64,000 nt of DNA from positions 24,320-88,319 of the forward strand of contig NZ_BOMB01000047.1 of the NCBI RefSeq assembly GCF_016861975.1. Direction: 5' to 3'. The notes beneath the pieces are model-generated. The model ran no database searches. It was not told the origin of the DNA and saw only the letters and a program-made list of their open reading frames with translations. This DNA is from Actinocatenispora rupis (GTDB taxonomy: Bacteria > Actinomycetota > Actinomycetes > Mycobacteriales > Micromonosporaceae). The translations under genes and the position numbers were made by a program. This document shows, piece by piece, positions 1 to 8,360 of this stretch. The stretch's first letter is position 1. Each line of letters opens with the position of its first letter.

Positions 1-681
1 ACGGCGACGTTCCTGTGCTCGGCGCTGATCCTGCGCGCGGGTACCCGGCGGCGGCCGGCGCGCGGCGGGACCGGTCCGCTGCTCGCCGGGTCGCTGCGCG
101 GGATGCGCCGGCTGCTGGGCGACCGCCGGATCCGCGGGCTGCTGGTCCTGGCGTGGGTACCGCCGGCGTTCGTGGTGGTGTCCGAGGCGCTGCTCACCCC
201 GTACGCGGCGGGGATCGGCGCCGGTCCGGTCGGGCTGGGCCTGCTGATGTGCGGCATGCCGGTCGGTGCCGTCCTCGCCGAGACGCTCACCGGCGCGCTG
301 CTCGGCCCGCGTGGCCGGGACCGCCTGGTACGCCCGGTCGCGCTGTGGGCCTGCCTGCCCGCGCTGGCGTACGCGCTGCACCCGTCGCTGCCGCTCGCCC
401 TGGCGTGCCAGGTCCTCACCGGCCTCGGCATCGCGTACGGGCTGGGACTGGACCGTCGCTTCGTCGCCGCGGCACCGGAGGAGCTGCGCGGCGTGGCGCT
501 GACGCTGCAGACGGCGGGACTGATGACCGCGCAGGGCCTGGGCATGGCGCTGGCCGGCGCCGCCGCCGAGGTACTGCCGGTCCCGACGGTCGTCGCCGGC
601 GGCGGGCTGGTCGGACTGTGCGCCGTCGCCGCCGCCCTCCGGTACGCGCGCCCCGCGCTGCGGCATGATCTGGGGTCGTGA
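1..681 (+). CDS. MFS transporter, C-terminal part (5' end outside window)
   Basis: The reading frame is open from base 1 and ends at TGA 679-681, leaving 226 residues. It is made of hydrophobic segments separated by short basic loops, with small-residue helices (GPVGLGLLMCGMPVGAVLAE, then GLGMALAGAAAEVLP) typical of the C-terminal six-helix half of a major facilitator superfamily permease. It would act in the cytoplasmic membrane as a proton-coupled carrier, probably an exporter. The substrate cannot be deduced. The stop overlaps the GTG start of the DinB gene (GTGA), which suggests translational coupling. The N-terminal half lies upstream of the window. Confidence 0.8.
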   Translation, partial: TATFLCSALILRAGTRRRPARGGTGPLLAGSLRGMRRLLGDRRIRGLLVLAWVPPAFVVVSEALLTPYAAGIGAGPVGLGLLMCGMPVGAVLAETLTGALLGPRGRDRLVRPVALWACLPALAYALHPSLPLALACQVLTGLGIAYGLGLDRRFVAAAPEELRGVALTLQTAGLMTAQGLGMALAGAAAEVLPVPTVVAGGGLVGLCAVAAALRYARPALRHDLGS

Positions 682-1220
682 CCCGACGCGCCGAGATGTT
701 CCTGCCCGAGGACCGCGACCCGCGGGCCGGCACCCGTACCACCGGGGCGGAGCTGCCGATGCTGCGCGACATGCTGGCCGCGCAGCGCGCCACGCTGGAG
801 CTCAAGTGCGCCGGGCTGGACGCGGAGCTGGCGCGGCGGGCCGTGCCGCCGTCGACGCTGTCGCTGCTCGGCCTGGTCCGGCACCTCGCCGACGTGGAAC
901 GCCGCTGGTTCCGGCAGGTACTCGCCGGCGCCGACGCCCCGCCCCGGTACTCCTCGGCCACCGACCCGGACGGTGACTTCGACGGCGCCGTACCGGACGC
1001 CGAGGTGGTCGCGGAGGCGTGGCGGTCGTGGCGGGACGAGGTGGCGTACGCGGACCGGTTCGTCGCGGCGGCGCCCGATCTGGACGTGACCGGCACGGAC
1101 TCCTGGCGCGGCACGGTGTCGCTGCGCTGGGTGCTGCTGCACCTGATCGAGGAGTACGCGCGGCACAACGGGCACGCCGACCTGCTGCGCGAGCGTACCG
1201 ACGGGGCGCGCGGCCTGTGA
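678..1220 (+). CDS. DinB/DUF664 family protein
   Basis: A 180-residue protein starting at GTG 678 and overlapping the stop of the MFS gene. It has the layout of the DinB-like four-helix bundle. His69 lies in LVRHLADVE, and His163 and His166 lie in YARHNGH, matching the usual three-histidine metal site. Actinomycete members are often thiol-dependent (mycothiol) transferases or proteins of unknown substrate. The overlap with the transporter suggests modification of a compound that the transporter exports, but this is inference. A second protein of the same family lies at 9754-10278. Confidence 0.8.
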   Translation: MTRRAEMFLPEDRDPRAGTRTTGAELPMLRDMLAAQRATLELKCAGLDAELARRAVPPSTLSLLGLVRHLADVERRWFRQVLAGADAPPRYSSATDPDGDFDGAVPDAEVVAEAWRSWRDEVAYADRFVAAAPDLDVTGTDSWRGTVSLRWVLLHLIEEYARHNGHADLLRERTDGARGL

Positions 1221-1263
1221 GGTTCGGCTGCGGGCGGGCCGGTGCGGTGGGCACAGTGGGACG

Positions 1264-1734
1264 GTGGGCGCGGAGCGTGCGGACACCGGCGAGTGGGGCA
1301 GCTCGCTGTCCCTCGACGACCAGGTCTGCTTCGCGCTGTACGCGGCGTCCCGCGCGGTGACCGCGGCGTACCGGCCGCTGCTGGCGGAGCTGGGCCTGAC
1401 GTACCCGCAGTACCTGGTGCTGCTGGTGCTGTGGGAGCGCGGCGAGGTGTCGGTCGGGGAGCTGGGTGCCGCGCTGCGCCTGGACTACGGCACGCTGTCG
1501 CCGCTGCTGCAGCGGATGGCCGCCGCCGGGCTGGTGGAGCGGGAGCGGCAGCCCGCCGACGAGCGGTCGGTTCTGGTCCGGGCGGGCGAGCGGGGGAGGG
1601 CGTTGCGGCGCCGGGCCCACCGGGTACCGCCGGCGATCGGCGCGGCGACGGGGCTGTCACCGGGCGAGGCGCGCCGGCTGCGTACCGAGCTGATCGCGAT
1701 CGCGGACCGGTTGGCGGGCGACCGGTCGCCGTGA
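1264..1734 (+). CDS. ohrR: OhrR-type MarR family organic peroxide sensor repressor
   Basis: A 156-residue MarR-family protein. Cys22 in the stretch LDDQVCFALYAASR sits where the peroxide-sensing cysteine lies in OhrR proteins. A winged helix follows (residues about 45-110, wing PADERSVLV). In the family, oxidation of this cysteine by organic hydroperoxides releases the repressor from the ohr promoter. The ohr gene lies 88 bp downstream on the same strand, with an inverted repeat in the gap, which supports this role. The start GTG 1264 was chosen because it places the conserved N-terminal helix correctly. There is no clear Shine-Dalgarno sequence, so the message may be leaderless. Confidence 0.85.
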   Translation: MGAERADTGEWGSSLSLDDQVCFALYAASRAVTAAYRPLLAELGLTYPQYLVLLVLWERGEVSVGELGAALRLDYGTLSPLLQRMAAAGLVERERQPADERSVLVRAGERGRALRRRAHRVPPAIGAATGLSPGEARRLRTELIAIADRLAGDRSP

Positions 1735-1765
1735 TCCCGTTCACCGCGGGCCCGCGTCCGGCATA

Positions 1766-1798
1766 AACATTGCGTACGATCTAGTTGTGTCCAATGTT
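1766..1798. promoter_or_regulatory. Candidate OhrR operator upstream of ohr
   Basis: A perfect 7-bp inverted repeat, AACATTG (1766-1772) and CAATGTT (1792-1798), separated by 19 bp. A possible -10 hexamer TACGAT (1775-1780) lies inside it. The repeat sits between ohrR and the ohr start at 1823. A repressor bound here would cover the promoter. Assignment to OhrR rests on position and has not been tested. Confidence 0.5.
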
Positions 1799-1822
1799 CA
1801 TGCCGACGAGGGGAGCGCGACG

Positions 1823-2251
1823 ATGTCGAACCGCCCGACGAAGATCCTGTACACCGCGGAGGCCACCGCCGACGGCGGCCGCGCGGGGCGGGTCCGGAGT
1901 ACCGACGGTGCCGTGGACCTGAAGCTCGCGCCGCCCGTCGAGATGGGCGGGGACGGCGCCGGCAGCAACCCCGAACAGCTGTTCGCCGCCGGGTACGGTG
2001 CCTGCTTCCACAGCGCGCTGGGTGTCGTCGCGCGCCGGGCCCGGGTCGACGTCGAGGGCTCCACGGTGACCGCGAAGGTCGGCATCGGCCCCACCGGCTC
2101 CGGCGGGTACGGGCTCGCCGTCGAGCTGCTCGTCGCCCTGCCCGGCGTCGCCCCGGAGGCGGCCCGCGAGCTGGTCGAGCAGGCCCACCAGGTCTGCCCG
2201 TACTCCAACGCGACCCGCGGCAACATCGACGTGACGCTCACCCTGGTCTGA
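1823..2251 (+). CDS. ohr: Organic hydroperoxide resistance protein Ohr
   Basis: A 142-residue OsmC/Ohr-family thiol peroxidase. The two catalytic cysteines are Cys61 (YGACFHSAL) and Cys125 (QVCPYSNATRGN), and the Arg and Glu that shape the active site are present near residues 20 and 51. The enzyme reduces fatty-acid and other organic hydroperoxides in the cytoplasm, usually with lipoyl groups as reductant. ATG 1823 was chosen because GAGGGGAG (1808-1815) lies 7 nt upstream and the length equals the family norm. An in-frame GTG at 1787 would add 12 non-conserved residues. It sits downstream of its probable repressor OhrR and converges with the ligase gene. Confidence 0.95.
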   Translation: MSNRPTKILYTAEATADGGRAGRVRSTDGAVDLKLAPPVEMGGDGAGSNPEQLFAAGYGACFHSALGVVARRARVDVEGSTVTAKVGIGPTGSGGYGLAVELLVALPGVAPEAARELVEQAHQVCPYSNATRGNIDVTLTLV

Positions 2252-2278
2252 GTCCACATCGGACGGTCCACTGTGGAT
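2252..2278. terminator. Dyad between convergent ohr and ligase genes
   Basis: The 26-bp gap between two convergent stop codons holds a perfect palindrome TCCACTGTGGA (2267-2277), and TCCACA (2253-2258) also pairs with TGTGGA (2272-2277). It may end transcription from both sides. It has no T tract, and it also resembles the recurrent GTCCA-N3-TGGAC element. Confidence 0.4.
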
Positions 2279-3795
2279 CATCCGGTACCGGCGGCCAGGC
2301 GGGTCAGGGTGTGCCGGCACACCTTGCCGGTCGGGCCGAGCGGCAGCGCGTCGAGTACCAGGAGGTGCTCGGGGAGCTTGCGGGGTTCCAGGCCGCGGCG
2401 CGCGGTGAGGAACGCGGTCAGCTCGGCCAGATCCGGTGCGGTGACGCCGTTGCGCGCCACCACGCAGGCGCACAGCCGTTCGCCGAGATCGGGGTCGGGC
2501 ACCGGGACGCAGGCGACGTCCGACACGGCCGGGTGCCCGCCGATCAGCCGCTCGACCTCGGCCGGGCTGATCGTGTACCCGCCGCGGATCACCACCTGCC
2601 GGATCCGTTCCACCACGTGCAGGCTGCCGTCGGCGTCGAACCGTCCGCGGTCGCCGGAGCGCACCCACCCACCCGGCAGCCGGTACGCCGCGTCCAGCTC
2701 GGGCGCGCCCACGTAGCACAGCGGGGTCATCGGGCCGCGGCACTGGATCTCGCCGTCCGCGCCGAGGCGTACGGCGGCGACCGCGGGATCGGGGAAGCCG
2801 ACGCCCGCACCGCCCCGCGCGGTGTGGCAGTTGACGCCGTCGGACGAGCCGTACACGTTCACCACCGGACAACCGAACCGCGCCCGTACCGCCGCGTCGG
2901 TCTCGGGCGCCAGCGCCGCCGCGCTCGACACCACCGTACGCAGCGACGAGGTGTCCGCATCCGTTGGCAGCTCTGCCATCCGGCGCAGCATCGTCGGCAC
3001 CCCGAGCAGGTGCGTCGGCCGGTACCGGTCGACCGCGGCCAGCGCCGCCGCCGGCTCGAACCGCTCCAGCAACACCAGCGTGCCGCCCTGCCGTACCAGG
3101 GTGACGAGCCCGAGCGACCCGTACGACGAGGACAGCGGGACGAGGACGAGCGCGCGAACCTCCGCGGTGTCGCCGTACAGCGCGGCGGCGTAGTTGCCGC
3201 GGCCGCCGCCGACCGCGTTGTGCGAGTACGCGACCATCTTCGGTTCGTGCTCGGATCCGGACGACACCAGGATCCGCGCCGGCGCCTCGGCGTCGACCGG
3301 TCCGGCCCGGACCGCGTCGCCCCGCGCGTCCGGCGCCAGCACGGTACGCAGGTCCGGCAGGTCGAGCCCGCGTACGGCCGCCGGGTCGGTGGTGAGCAGG
3401 GCGCCGGCGCGGGACCGGCGCAGCAGGCTCGCGGTGTCCCGATGCCCGCGCCCGCAAGGGATCGGCAGCGCCACCGCGCCGAGCGCCGCGACCGCGAGTT
3501 CCGCGACGACCGCGTCGATGCCGTTCGGGATACGGACGCCGACGACGTCGGTACGGCCGTGCCCGGCGTCCCGCAGCGTACCGGCCAACCGCCGCGCGCG
3601 CTCGCCCAGCTCGGCGCGGTTCACGGTGCCCGCCGCGGTCACCACCGCGGGCCGGTACGGATCGGCCGCCTCGTGCCGGCAGTACAGGGAGAACAGGTCG
3701 ACGTCGGGGCAGTGGCCGGCGGCCACCCAGCGCCGGCGGTCCGCGGCCGGTACGAGATCGCGCAGCGTCACGCCCTGCGCCGAGGTCCACGTCAT
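2278..3795 (-). CDS. Class I adenylate-forming acyl-CoA ligase
   Basis: A 505-residue ANL-superfamily enzyme that would activate a carboxylic acid with ATP and load it onto CoA. The nucleotide loop at residues 178-186 reads SSGSEHEPK, a variant of the usual SSGTTGxPK. The later motifs are normal: GDRGRFD, the R-x-V-I-RGGYTISPAEVE hinge, and the C-terminal PTGK with catalytic Lys near 491. ATG 3795 overlaps the stop of the CoA transferase (ATGA), so the two are co-translated. Together they could activate and transfer a CoA thioester. The substrate is unknown. A longer upstream start would run deep into the neighbour and is rejected. Confidence 0.85.
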   Translation of the reverse strand: MTWTSAQGVTLRDLVPAADRRRWVAAGHCPDVDLFSLYCRHEAADPYRPAVVTAAGTVNRAELGERARRLAGTLRDAGHGRTDVVGVRIPNGIDAVVAELAVAALGAVALPIPCGRGHRDTASLLRRSRAGALLTTDPAAVRGLDLPDLRTVLAPDARGDAVRAGPVDAEAPARILVSSGSEHEPKMVAYSHNAVGGGRGNYAAALYGDTAEVRALVLVPLSSSYGSLGLVTLVRQGGTLVLLERFEPAAALAAVDRYRPTHLLGVPTMLRRMAELPTDADTSSLRTVVSSAAALAPETDAAVRARFGCPVVNVYGSSDGVNCHTARGGAGVGFPDPAVAAVRLGADGEIQCRGPMTPLCYVGAPELDAAYRLPGGWVRSGDRGRFDADGSLHVVERIRQVVIRGGYTISPAEVERLIGGHPAVSDVACVPVPDPDLGERLCACVVARNGVTAPDLAELTAFLTARRGLEPRKLPEHLLVLDALPLGPTGKVCRHTLTRLAAGTG

Positions 3796-5300
3796 GCCGG
3801 CGTGAACCGCCACGGCGCGCGGACCAGCGCGCACCCGTCGTACGTCAGGGCGTCGGCGAAGCGCGGATCGCCGGCCAGCTCCGCCAGGTCCGTGCACACC
3901 GGTACCCGCGGCGCGGCCGGCGCGGTGCGGGGCGCGGCGAGCAGTACGCCGGCGGCGGACAGCAGCGACGTGTCGACCCGCCGGCCGTACCCGGTGCGCA
4001 ACCGGTGCAGCAGGGCCGCGAGTACGGCCTCGACGCAGACCAGCGCGCCGAGCGTGTCGGTGACCGTGTACAGCGACGGGGTCGGGGTGGCGTCGTCCGG
4101 CCCGAGCCGCGCCGCCAGCCCGCTGGACGCCTGCACCACGTAGTCCGTACCGACCGGCGGGTCGGCGCCCGGCGCGGCACCCCAGCCGGAGGCGTACGCG
4201 AAGACGAGGCCGGGGCGTACGGCGGCGAGGTCGTCGGCGTCCAGACCCCAGCGCGCGGCCCGGCCCGGCGCCCAGTTGTGCAGGAACACGTCGGCGCCGG
4301 CGACCAGCTCGCGCAGCTCCGCGCGGCCGGCGGCATGGCCGAGATCGGCTGCCACCACCCGCTTGCCGCGGTTGAGCGCCAGGAACCGCGCCGACACGTC
4401 ACCCGCCATCGGCGGTACGCCGCGCATCGGGTCGCCGCCCGGCGGCTCGACGCGGACCACGTCGGCGCCGAGCAGGCGCAGCAGGTGCCCGGCGAGCGGC
4501 CCCTGCACCCGCCGCGTCGCCTCCACCACCACGAACCCGTGCAGCGGCGCGTCCCCGGCCGCGGGCGGGGGAGTCGGCACCGCCGCGCCGAGTTCCGCGA
4601 ACCGCCACGGCACCTCGCCGGTACCCGCGGGACCGGTGCGTACCGCGACGACGGTGACACCGGCGTCGGCACCCGCGGCCCGGACCTCCTCGTACGGGTG
4701 GCGGCGGGTGGTGTCGTGCAGCGCGGCCGGCAGCGGGCAGGTGGCGGTGGCGAAGCGCCCCTGGAACGGCGGCCACCCGCGGCGTACCGCGCCCGTGTCG
4801 GCGCCGAGCCGGGACCAGAACCGTGCCCAGCCCTCGGCGTACAGGGACTCGATCTCGAACCGGACGCCGTCGGCGGACACGAACGGCGGCCCACCCGTAC
4901 CGGCCGGCGGCGCGCCGTCGTCGGCGGTCGTGGCGCTCGCCAGGTGCTGCCCGACCGCCAGCAGCGCCGCCTGCGCCACCGACGTCGCCACCCGACGCGC
5001 CGGCCCGCCCCGCCGGCGGTCCAGCTGCGCGGCCAGCGCGCCCTGCGCGGCGAGTACCCCCGCCAGCACCGACGCGTACGGCACCCGCAGCGGTTCGGGC
5101 CGCCCGTACCGTCGGCCGTGCACGGCGGCCAGCCCGCACGCCGCCTGTACCGACGCCTCGTCGTCGAGTGGCAGGTCGACCGGCCCGGCCCAGCCGATGT
5201 CGTACCCGGTGTCGGCGGCGCCGAGCGCCCGCAGGTGCCCCGCGGCGACCGTGGCGGCGACCGTCGCCGGTCGGGTACTCGTGGCGGTCGGTCCGCGCAC
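3792..5300 (-). CDS. CaiB/BaiF-type CoA transferase with rearranged halves
   Basis: A 502-residue protein with two family III CoA-transferase-like parts. Residues 256-460 carry the canonical N-terminal signature (QGPLAGHLLRLLGADVV, VEPPGGDP) and the catalytic aspartate region GTDYVVQASSG (Asp386), followed by SLYTVTDTLGALVCVEAVLAAL. Residues 20-125 resemble the middle of another copy (VPYASVLAGVLAAQGALAAQ) without its own N-terminal signature. Normal members have about 400 residues and begin with the signature. The enzyme should move CoA between acids. The GTG 5300 start is preceded by GGTGAGGTG. It is coupled to the ligase by overlap. Confidence 0.75.
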   Translation of the reverse strand: MRGPTATSTRPATVAATVAAGHLRALGAADTGYDIGWAGPVDLPLDDEASVQAACGLAAVHGRRYGRPEPLRVPYASVLAGVLAAQGALAAQLDRRRGGPARRVATSVAQAALLAVGQHLASATTADDGAPPAGTGGPPFVSADGVRFEIESLYAEGWARFWSRLGADTGAVRRGWPPFQGRFATATCPLPAALHDTTRRHPYEEVRAAGADAGVTVVAVRTGPAGTGEVPWRFAELGAAVPTPPPAAGDAPLHGFVVVEATRRVQGPLAGHLLRLLGADVVRVEPPGGDPMRGVPPMAGDVSARFLALNRGKRVVAADLGHAAGRAELRELVAGADVFLHNWAPGRAARWGLDADDLAAVRPGLVFAYASGWGAAPGADPPVGTDYVVQASSGLAARLGPDDATPTPSLYTVTDTLGALVCVEAVLAALLHRLRTGYGRRVDTSLLSAAGVLLAAPRTAPAAPRVPVCTDLAELAGDPRFADALTYDGCALVRAPWRFTPA

Positions 5301-5383
5301 CCCGTCACCTCACCGTGTCGACCTGATGATCACGGACGGTAGCATCGGCGGGCGGTTCGGCGGCGCCGTTCCGCGGGACGGCC

Positions 5384-6295
5384 TCAGCGTCCGGCGCCTG
5401 CCAGGTACTCGGCACGGTCCGCGGTCTGGTCGAGGAACGCCTCCTCCAGCGACCCGCTGCGGGCCGTGAGTTGGCTCAACGACACCCGATGCGCCAGCGC
5501 CACCTCGCCGATCCGCGCCGCCGTCAGCCCGGTCACGGTCAGCGTGCCGTCGGCGGCCGGGCGTACGGTTCCGCCGGCCGCGTCGAGCGCCGCGGTCAGC
5601 GTCGCCGGGTCGGGCGTGTCCACGGTGACACGCAGGCCACCACCGCGCGCGGCGAACGCGGCCAGGCTCTCGTCGGCGATCAGCCGGCCGCGCCCGATGA
5701 CGACCAGATGGTCGGCGGTGTGCTCCATCTCGGTCATCAGGTGGCTGGACACGAACACCGTCCGCCCCTCCCGCGCGAGCCGCCGGAACAGCGTCCGCAC
5801 CCACAGCACACCCTCCGGGTCAAGCCCGTTCAGCGGCTCGTCGAACATCAGGACCGGGGGGTCGCCGAGCAGTGCGGCGGCGATGCCCAGCCGCTGCTTC
5901 ATGCCGAGCGAGAAGCCACCGATCCGCCGGCGGGCCGCCGCCGACAACCCCACCTCGTCGAGTACCTCGTGGACGCGGCGCGGCGGGATGCGGTTGGCGA
6001 CGGCCAGCGCGGACAGGTGCGCCAGCGCGCTGCGCCCACCGTGTACGTCACCGGCGTCGAGCAGCGCGCCGACGTGCCGCAGCCCCCGCGGATGCGAGCG
6101 GAACGGCCGGCCGCCGACCGTCGCGCGCCCCGCGGTCGGCTCGTTCAGCCCGAGTACGAGGCGCAGCGTGGTGGACTTGCCGGCGCCGTTCGGGCCGAGG
6201 AACCCGGTGACCCGCCCGGGGAGTACGGAGAAGGTCAGGTCGTCGACCGCGGTGGTCCGGCCGAACCGCTTGGTGAGGTGCTCGACGTCGATCAC
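5384..6295 (-). CDS. ABC-2 type transporter ATP-binding protein
   Basis: About 303 residues from a GTG at 6295 (IDVEHLTKRFG). It has Walker A GPNGAGKST, signature FSLGMKQRLGIA, Walker B VLMFDEPLNGLD and switch region SSHLMTEME, all typical of ATPases of ABC-2 exporters (drug or lipid type). No permease gene lies beside it on this strand, so its partner must be elsewhere or lost. There is no stop codon between this domain and the upstream alpha/beta hydrolase, so it may instead be the C-terminal half of one 691-codon protein. The independent start is weakly supported (GGTGGTGAA upstream). Confidence 0.7.
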   Translation of the reverse strand: MIDVEHLTKRFGRTTAVDDLTFSVLPGRVTGFLGPNGAGKSTTLRLVLGLNEPTAGRATVGGRPFRSHPRGLRHVGALLDAGDVHGGRSALAHLSALAVANRIPPRRVHEVLDEVGLSAAARRRIGGFSLGMKQRLGIAAALLGDPPVLMFDEPLNGLDPEGVLWVRTLFRRLAREGRTVFVSSHLMTEMEHTADHLVVIGRGRLIADESLAAFAARGGGLRVTVDTPDPATLTAALDAAGGTVRPAADGTLTVTGLTAARIGEVALAHRVSLSQLTARSGSLEEAFLDQTADRAEYLAGAGR

Positions 6296-7255
6296 TTCAC
6301 CACCCTGACCCGACACCCCGGCCCGGCGCATCGGCCCGCGGTCAGTCCCGGCCGGCGCGGGGGCATCCCGGGGGCGTACGCCCGGCGGACACCCCACGAC
6401 GATGCCGGCCAGGTCCGCCAGCGACCCGGTACCCGGCGCCAGGTAGTGGTCGTGGTCGGCGACGCCCGCGGTGGCGAACGGCCGCGCCCCGAACCGCGCC
6501 CGCGTCGGCTGCCGCCCGTGCCCGAACCCCAGTACCCGCACCCCCGGTACCCAGCGGATCCAGTCGCCGTCCGCGCGCGCCGCCCACACCCGCGCCCCGG
6601 TACGCAGCCGCGCCACGTCCGGTACGCCCATGCCGGGGCTGCCGTACACGGCGATGTCGCGTACCTGGTCCGGCAGGTACGCCGCGGCCCGGCCGATCAC
6701 GACCGACCCGTAGCTGTGCCCGAGCAGCGTCAGCGCGGCGTCCGGCCGCAGCACGACCAGCCCGGCGACGAGCCGGAGCAGCGCGTCGGCGCCCGCCGCG
6801 GCCAGCCGCCCGCGCGCCACCTCGACGGCGAGACCGCGCGGCGTCCGGTACCCGAGCCAGGCGAGTACGGCGACGCGGGCGTCGGGGTCCGCGGCGCGGG
6901 CGGCCCCGTACAGGGTGGTGGCCTGGACGGCGGGGGCGCGGTGCGCGAGACCGCCCAGCCCGGTGTGGAAGTCGGCGAGCCGGGTGTCCGATCCCGGTAC
7001 CAGCACGGCGATCCGGTCCGCCCGCGGCAGGTCGCCGACCACCAGCACGGCGCGCCCGGCCGGGTCGTACAGCAGGTAGTTCCCCGGCCAGTCACGGTAC
7101 GGTCCGGCCCGCAGCAGCCGCCGGTTCGCCGCGAAGCGCAGCTCGGCGGGCGCCCCGTCGAGCCGCCCGACCAGCCCCGGCGAGCGCACCACCAGCGCCC
7201 GGCGCGCCCCGTCCGACAACCCGCTCAGGTACTCGTGCACCGCGGCCGGCGTCAT
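6296..7255 (-). CDS. DUF1023-type alpha/beta hydrolase, open in frame into the ABC ATPase
   Basis: The frame carries an alpha/beta hydrolase of the DUF1023 kind: an N-terminal segment SGLSDGARRALVVRSPGLVG and the nucleophile elbow GHSYGS inside LLGHSYGSVVIGRAAAYLP, followed by the acid and His regions (ADHDHYLAPG). It probably hydrolyses an ester or amide in the cytoplasm. The start is uncertain: ATG 7255 is used because homology begins there, but no Shine-Dalgarno is visible, and an upstream ATG at 7339 is possible. The frame has no stop before the ABC ATPase domain, so the end given is only the domain border. Either the two are fused or a stop was lost. Confidence 0.6.
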
Positions 7256-7497
7256 CCGGGCGAGCGGCGTGACAGGGGCAGGGAGCGACACGGGTACGGG
7301 CACCGCGTCACGGTGCCGCGCGCGCCGCCCACCCGGCATCGGCCCGCGGTACGCACCGCGTCGCGCCCGCCCCGCCCGCGGCACTACGCCCACGGGCCGA
7401 TGCACCCGCGCGGCAGCCCACCTACGCTCGGCATACCGGACGGATCCGTTGCGCCACAACGGAAGTCGACCTCATGCGAACGAGACCTGGAGTACCG

Positions 7498-8235
7498 ATG
7501 CCCGTCGTGGACCGTGCCAGCGTGACCGCCGGACTGGCGAACCTGCTGGCCCGCCGAACCTCGCTGCTGGACACCGAGCTGTGCACGCTGCCGGACCTGA
7601 TCCGCCCGGGCGACGTGTGCGTGGACGTCGGCTCGGCCGCCGGCCTGTACTGCCAGGCCATGTCGTACCTGGCGGGTCCGACGGGGCGGGTGCACAGCAT
7701 CGAGCCGGTCACGTTCTCCCACCCCTTCTGGACCCGCGTACTCGGTGCGCAGCGGCGCGGCAACGTGCGGCACCACGCGCTGGCGCTCGGCCCGGAACCG
7801 GGACGCGCGGCGATGCGCGTGCCGTACGACGCGCGCGGCCCGGCGACGAGCCGGTCGTTCCTGGACTGGCAGAGCCACGGCCTCGGCTCGAACGCGGAGT
7901 ACCCCCGGCACGCGGACGTGGAGGTCGAGGTGCAGACGCTGGACGGGCTGTGCGAGGCGGCCGGCCTGGCCCGGCTGGACTTCGTGAAGATCGACGTGGA
8001 GGGCGGCGAGCTGCACGTCCTGCACGGCGCCGAACGCGCGGTCGAGCGCTTCCACCCGACGATGCTGGTCGAGATCGAGGCCCGCCACACCGACCGGTAC
8101 TCCTACACCCCGGCCGACATCGTCGACTGGCTCACCGCCCGCGGATACCGCATGTACGCGTGGCGGGACGGGTGGCGGCCCGCCGACACCGTCTGCGTAC
8201 ACGCCAACAACTACCTCTTCCGGCCGGCTGACTGA
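7498..8235 (+). CDS. FkbM family SAM-dependent methyltransferase
   Basis: A 245-residue Rossmann methyltransferase. Motif I is VDVGSAAGLYCQAM, the acidic residue that binds the SAM ribose is in SIEPV, and the FkbM-typical segment FVKIDVEGGELHVLHGAERAV follows. These enzymes methylate hydroxyl groups of sugars or small metabolites. ATG 7498 is chosen over ATG 7474 because GGAG lies 6-7 nt upstream. It stands alone on the plus strand, divergent from the hydrolase/ABC set. The substrate is unknown. The stop codon overlaps a near-perfect palindrome. Confidence 0.8.
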   Translation: MPVVDRASVTAGLANLLARRTSLLDTELCTLPDLIRPGDVCVDVGSAAGLYCQAMSYLAGPTGRVHSIEPVTFSHPFWTRVLGAQRRGNVRHHALALGPEPGRAAMRVPYDARGPATSRSFLDWQSHGLGSNAEYPRHADVEVEVQTLDGLCEAAGLARLDFVKIDVEGGELHVLHGAERAVERFHPTMLVEIEARHTDRYSYTPADIVDWLTARGYRMYAWRDGWRPADTVCVHANNYLFRPAD

Positions 8236-8250
8236 CCACAGTGGACAGTC
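8228..8250. terminator. Palindrome at the end of the FkbM methyltransferase gene
   Basis: GACTG and CAGTC flank CCAC-A-GTGG, giving a 21-bp near-perfect palindrome that starts at the last codons of the methyltransferase. It could act as a hairpin terminator. Its core, GACCACAGTGGAC (8234-8246), differs by one base from the recurrent GTCCA-N3-TGGAC element. No T tract follows. Confidence 0.4.
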
Positions 8251-8360
8251 GGCGGGCCGGCGGTCCGGACCGGGCGGCGCCGCCGCGGTGCTAACGGAAC
8301 GGCGTCGGAAACCGCGATCACGCCGCCGTGCGGTGGGGCCCCGGTCCTAAGCTCGGCCGC

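Noticed and set aside
416..1744. Long antisense frames (for example 416-1744 minus and 2311-4143 plus)
   Set aside because: They mirror real genes, are Arg/Pro-rich with no family motif, and arise because high GC removes stops from other frames.
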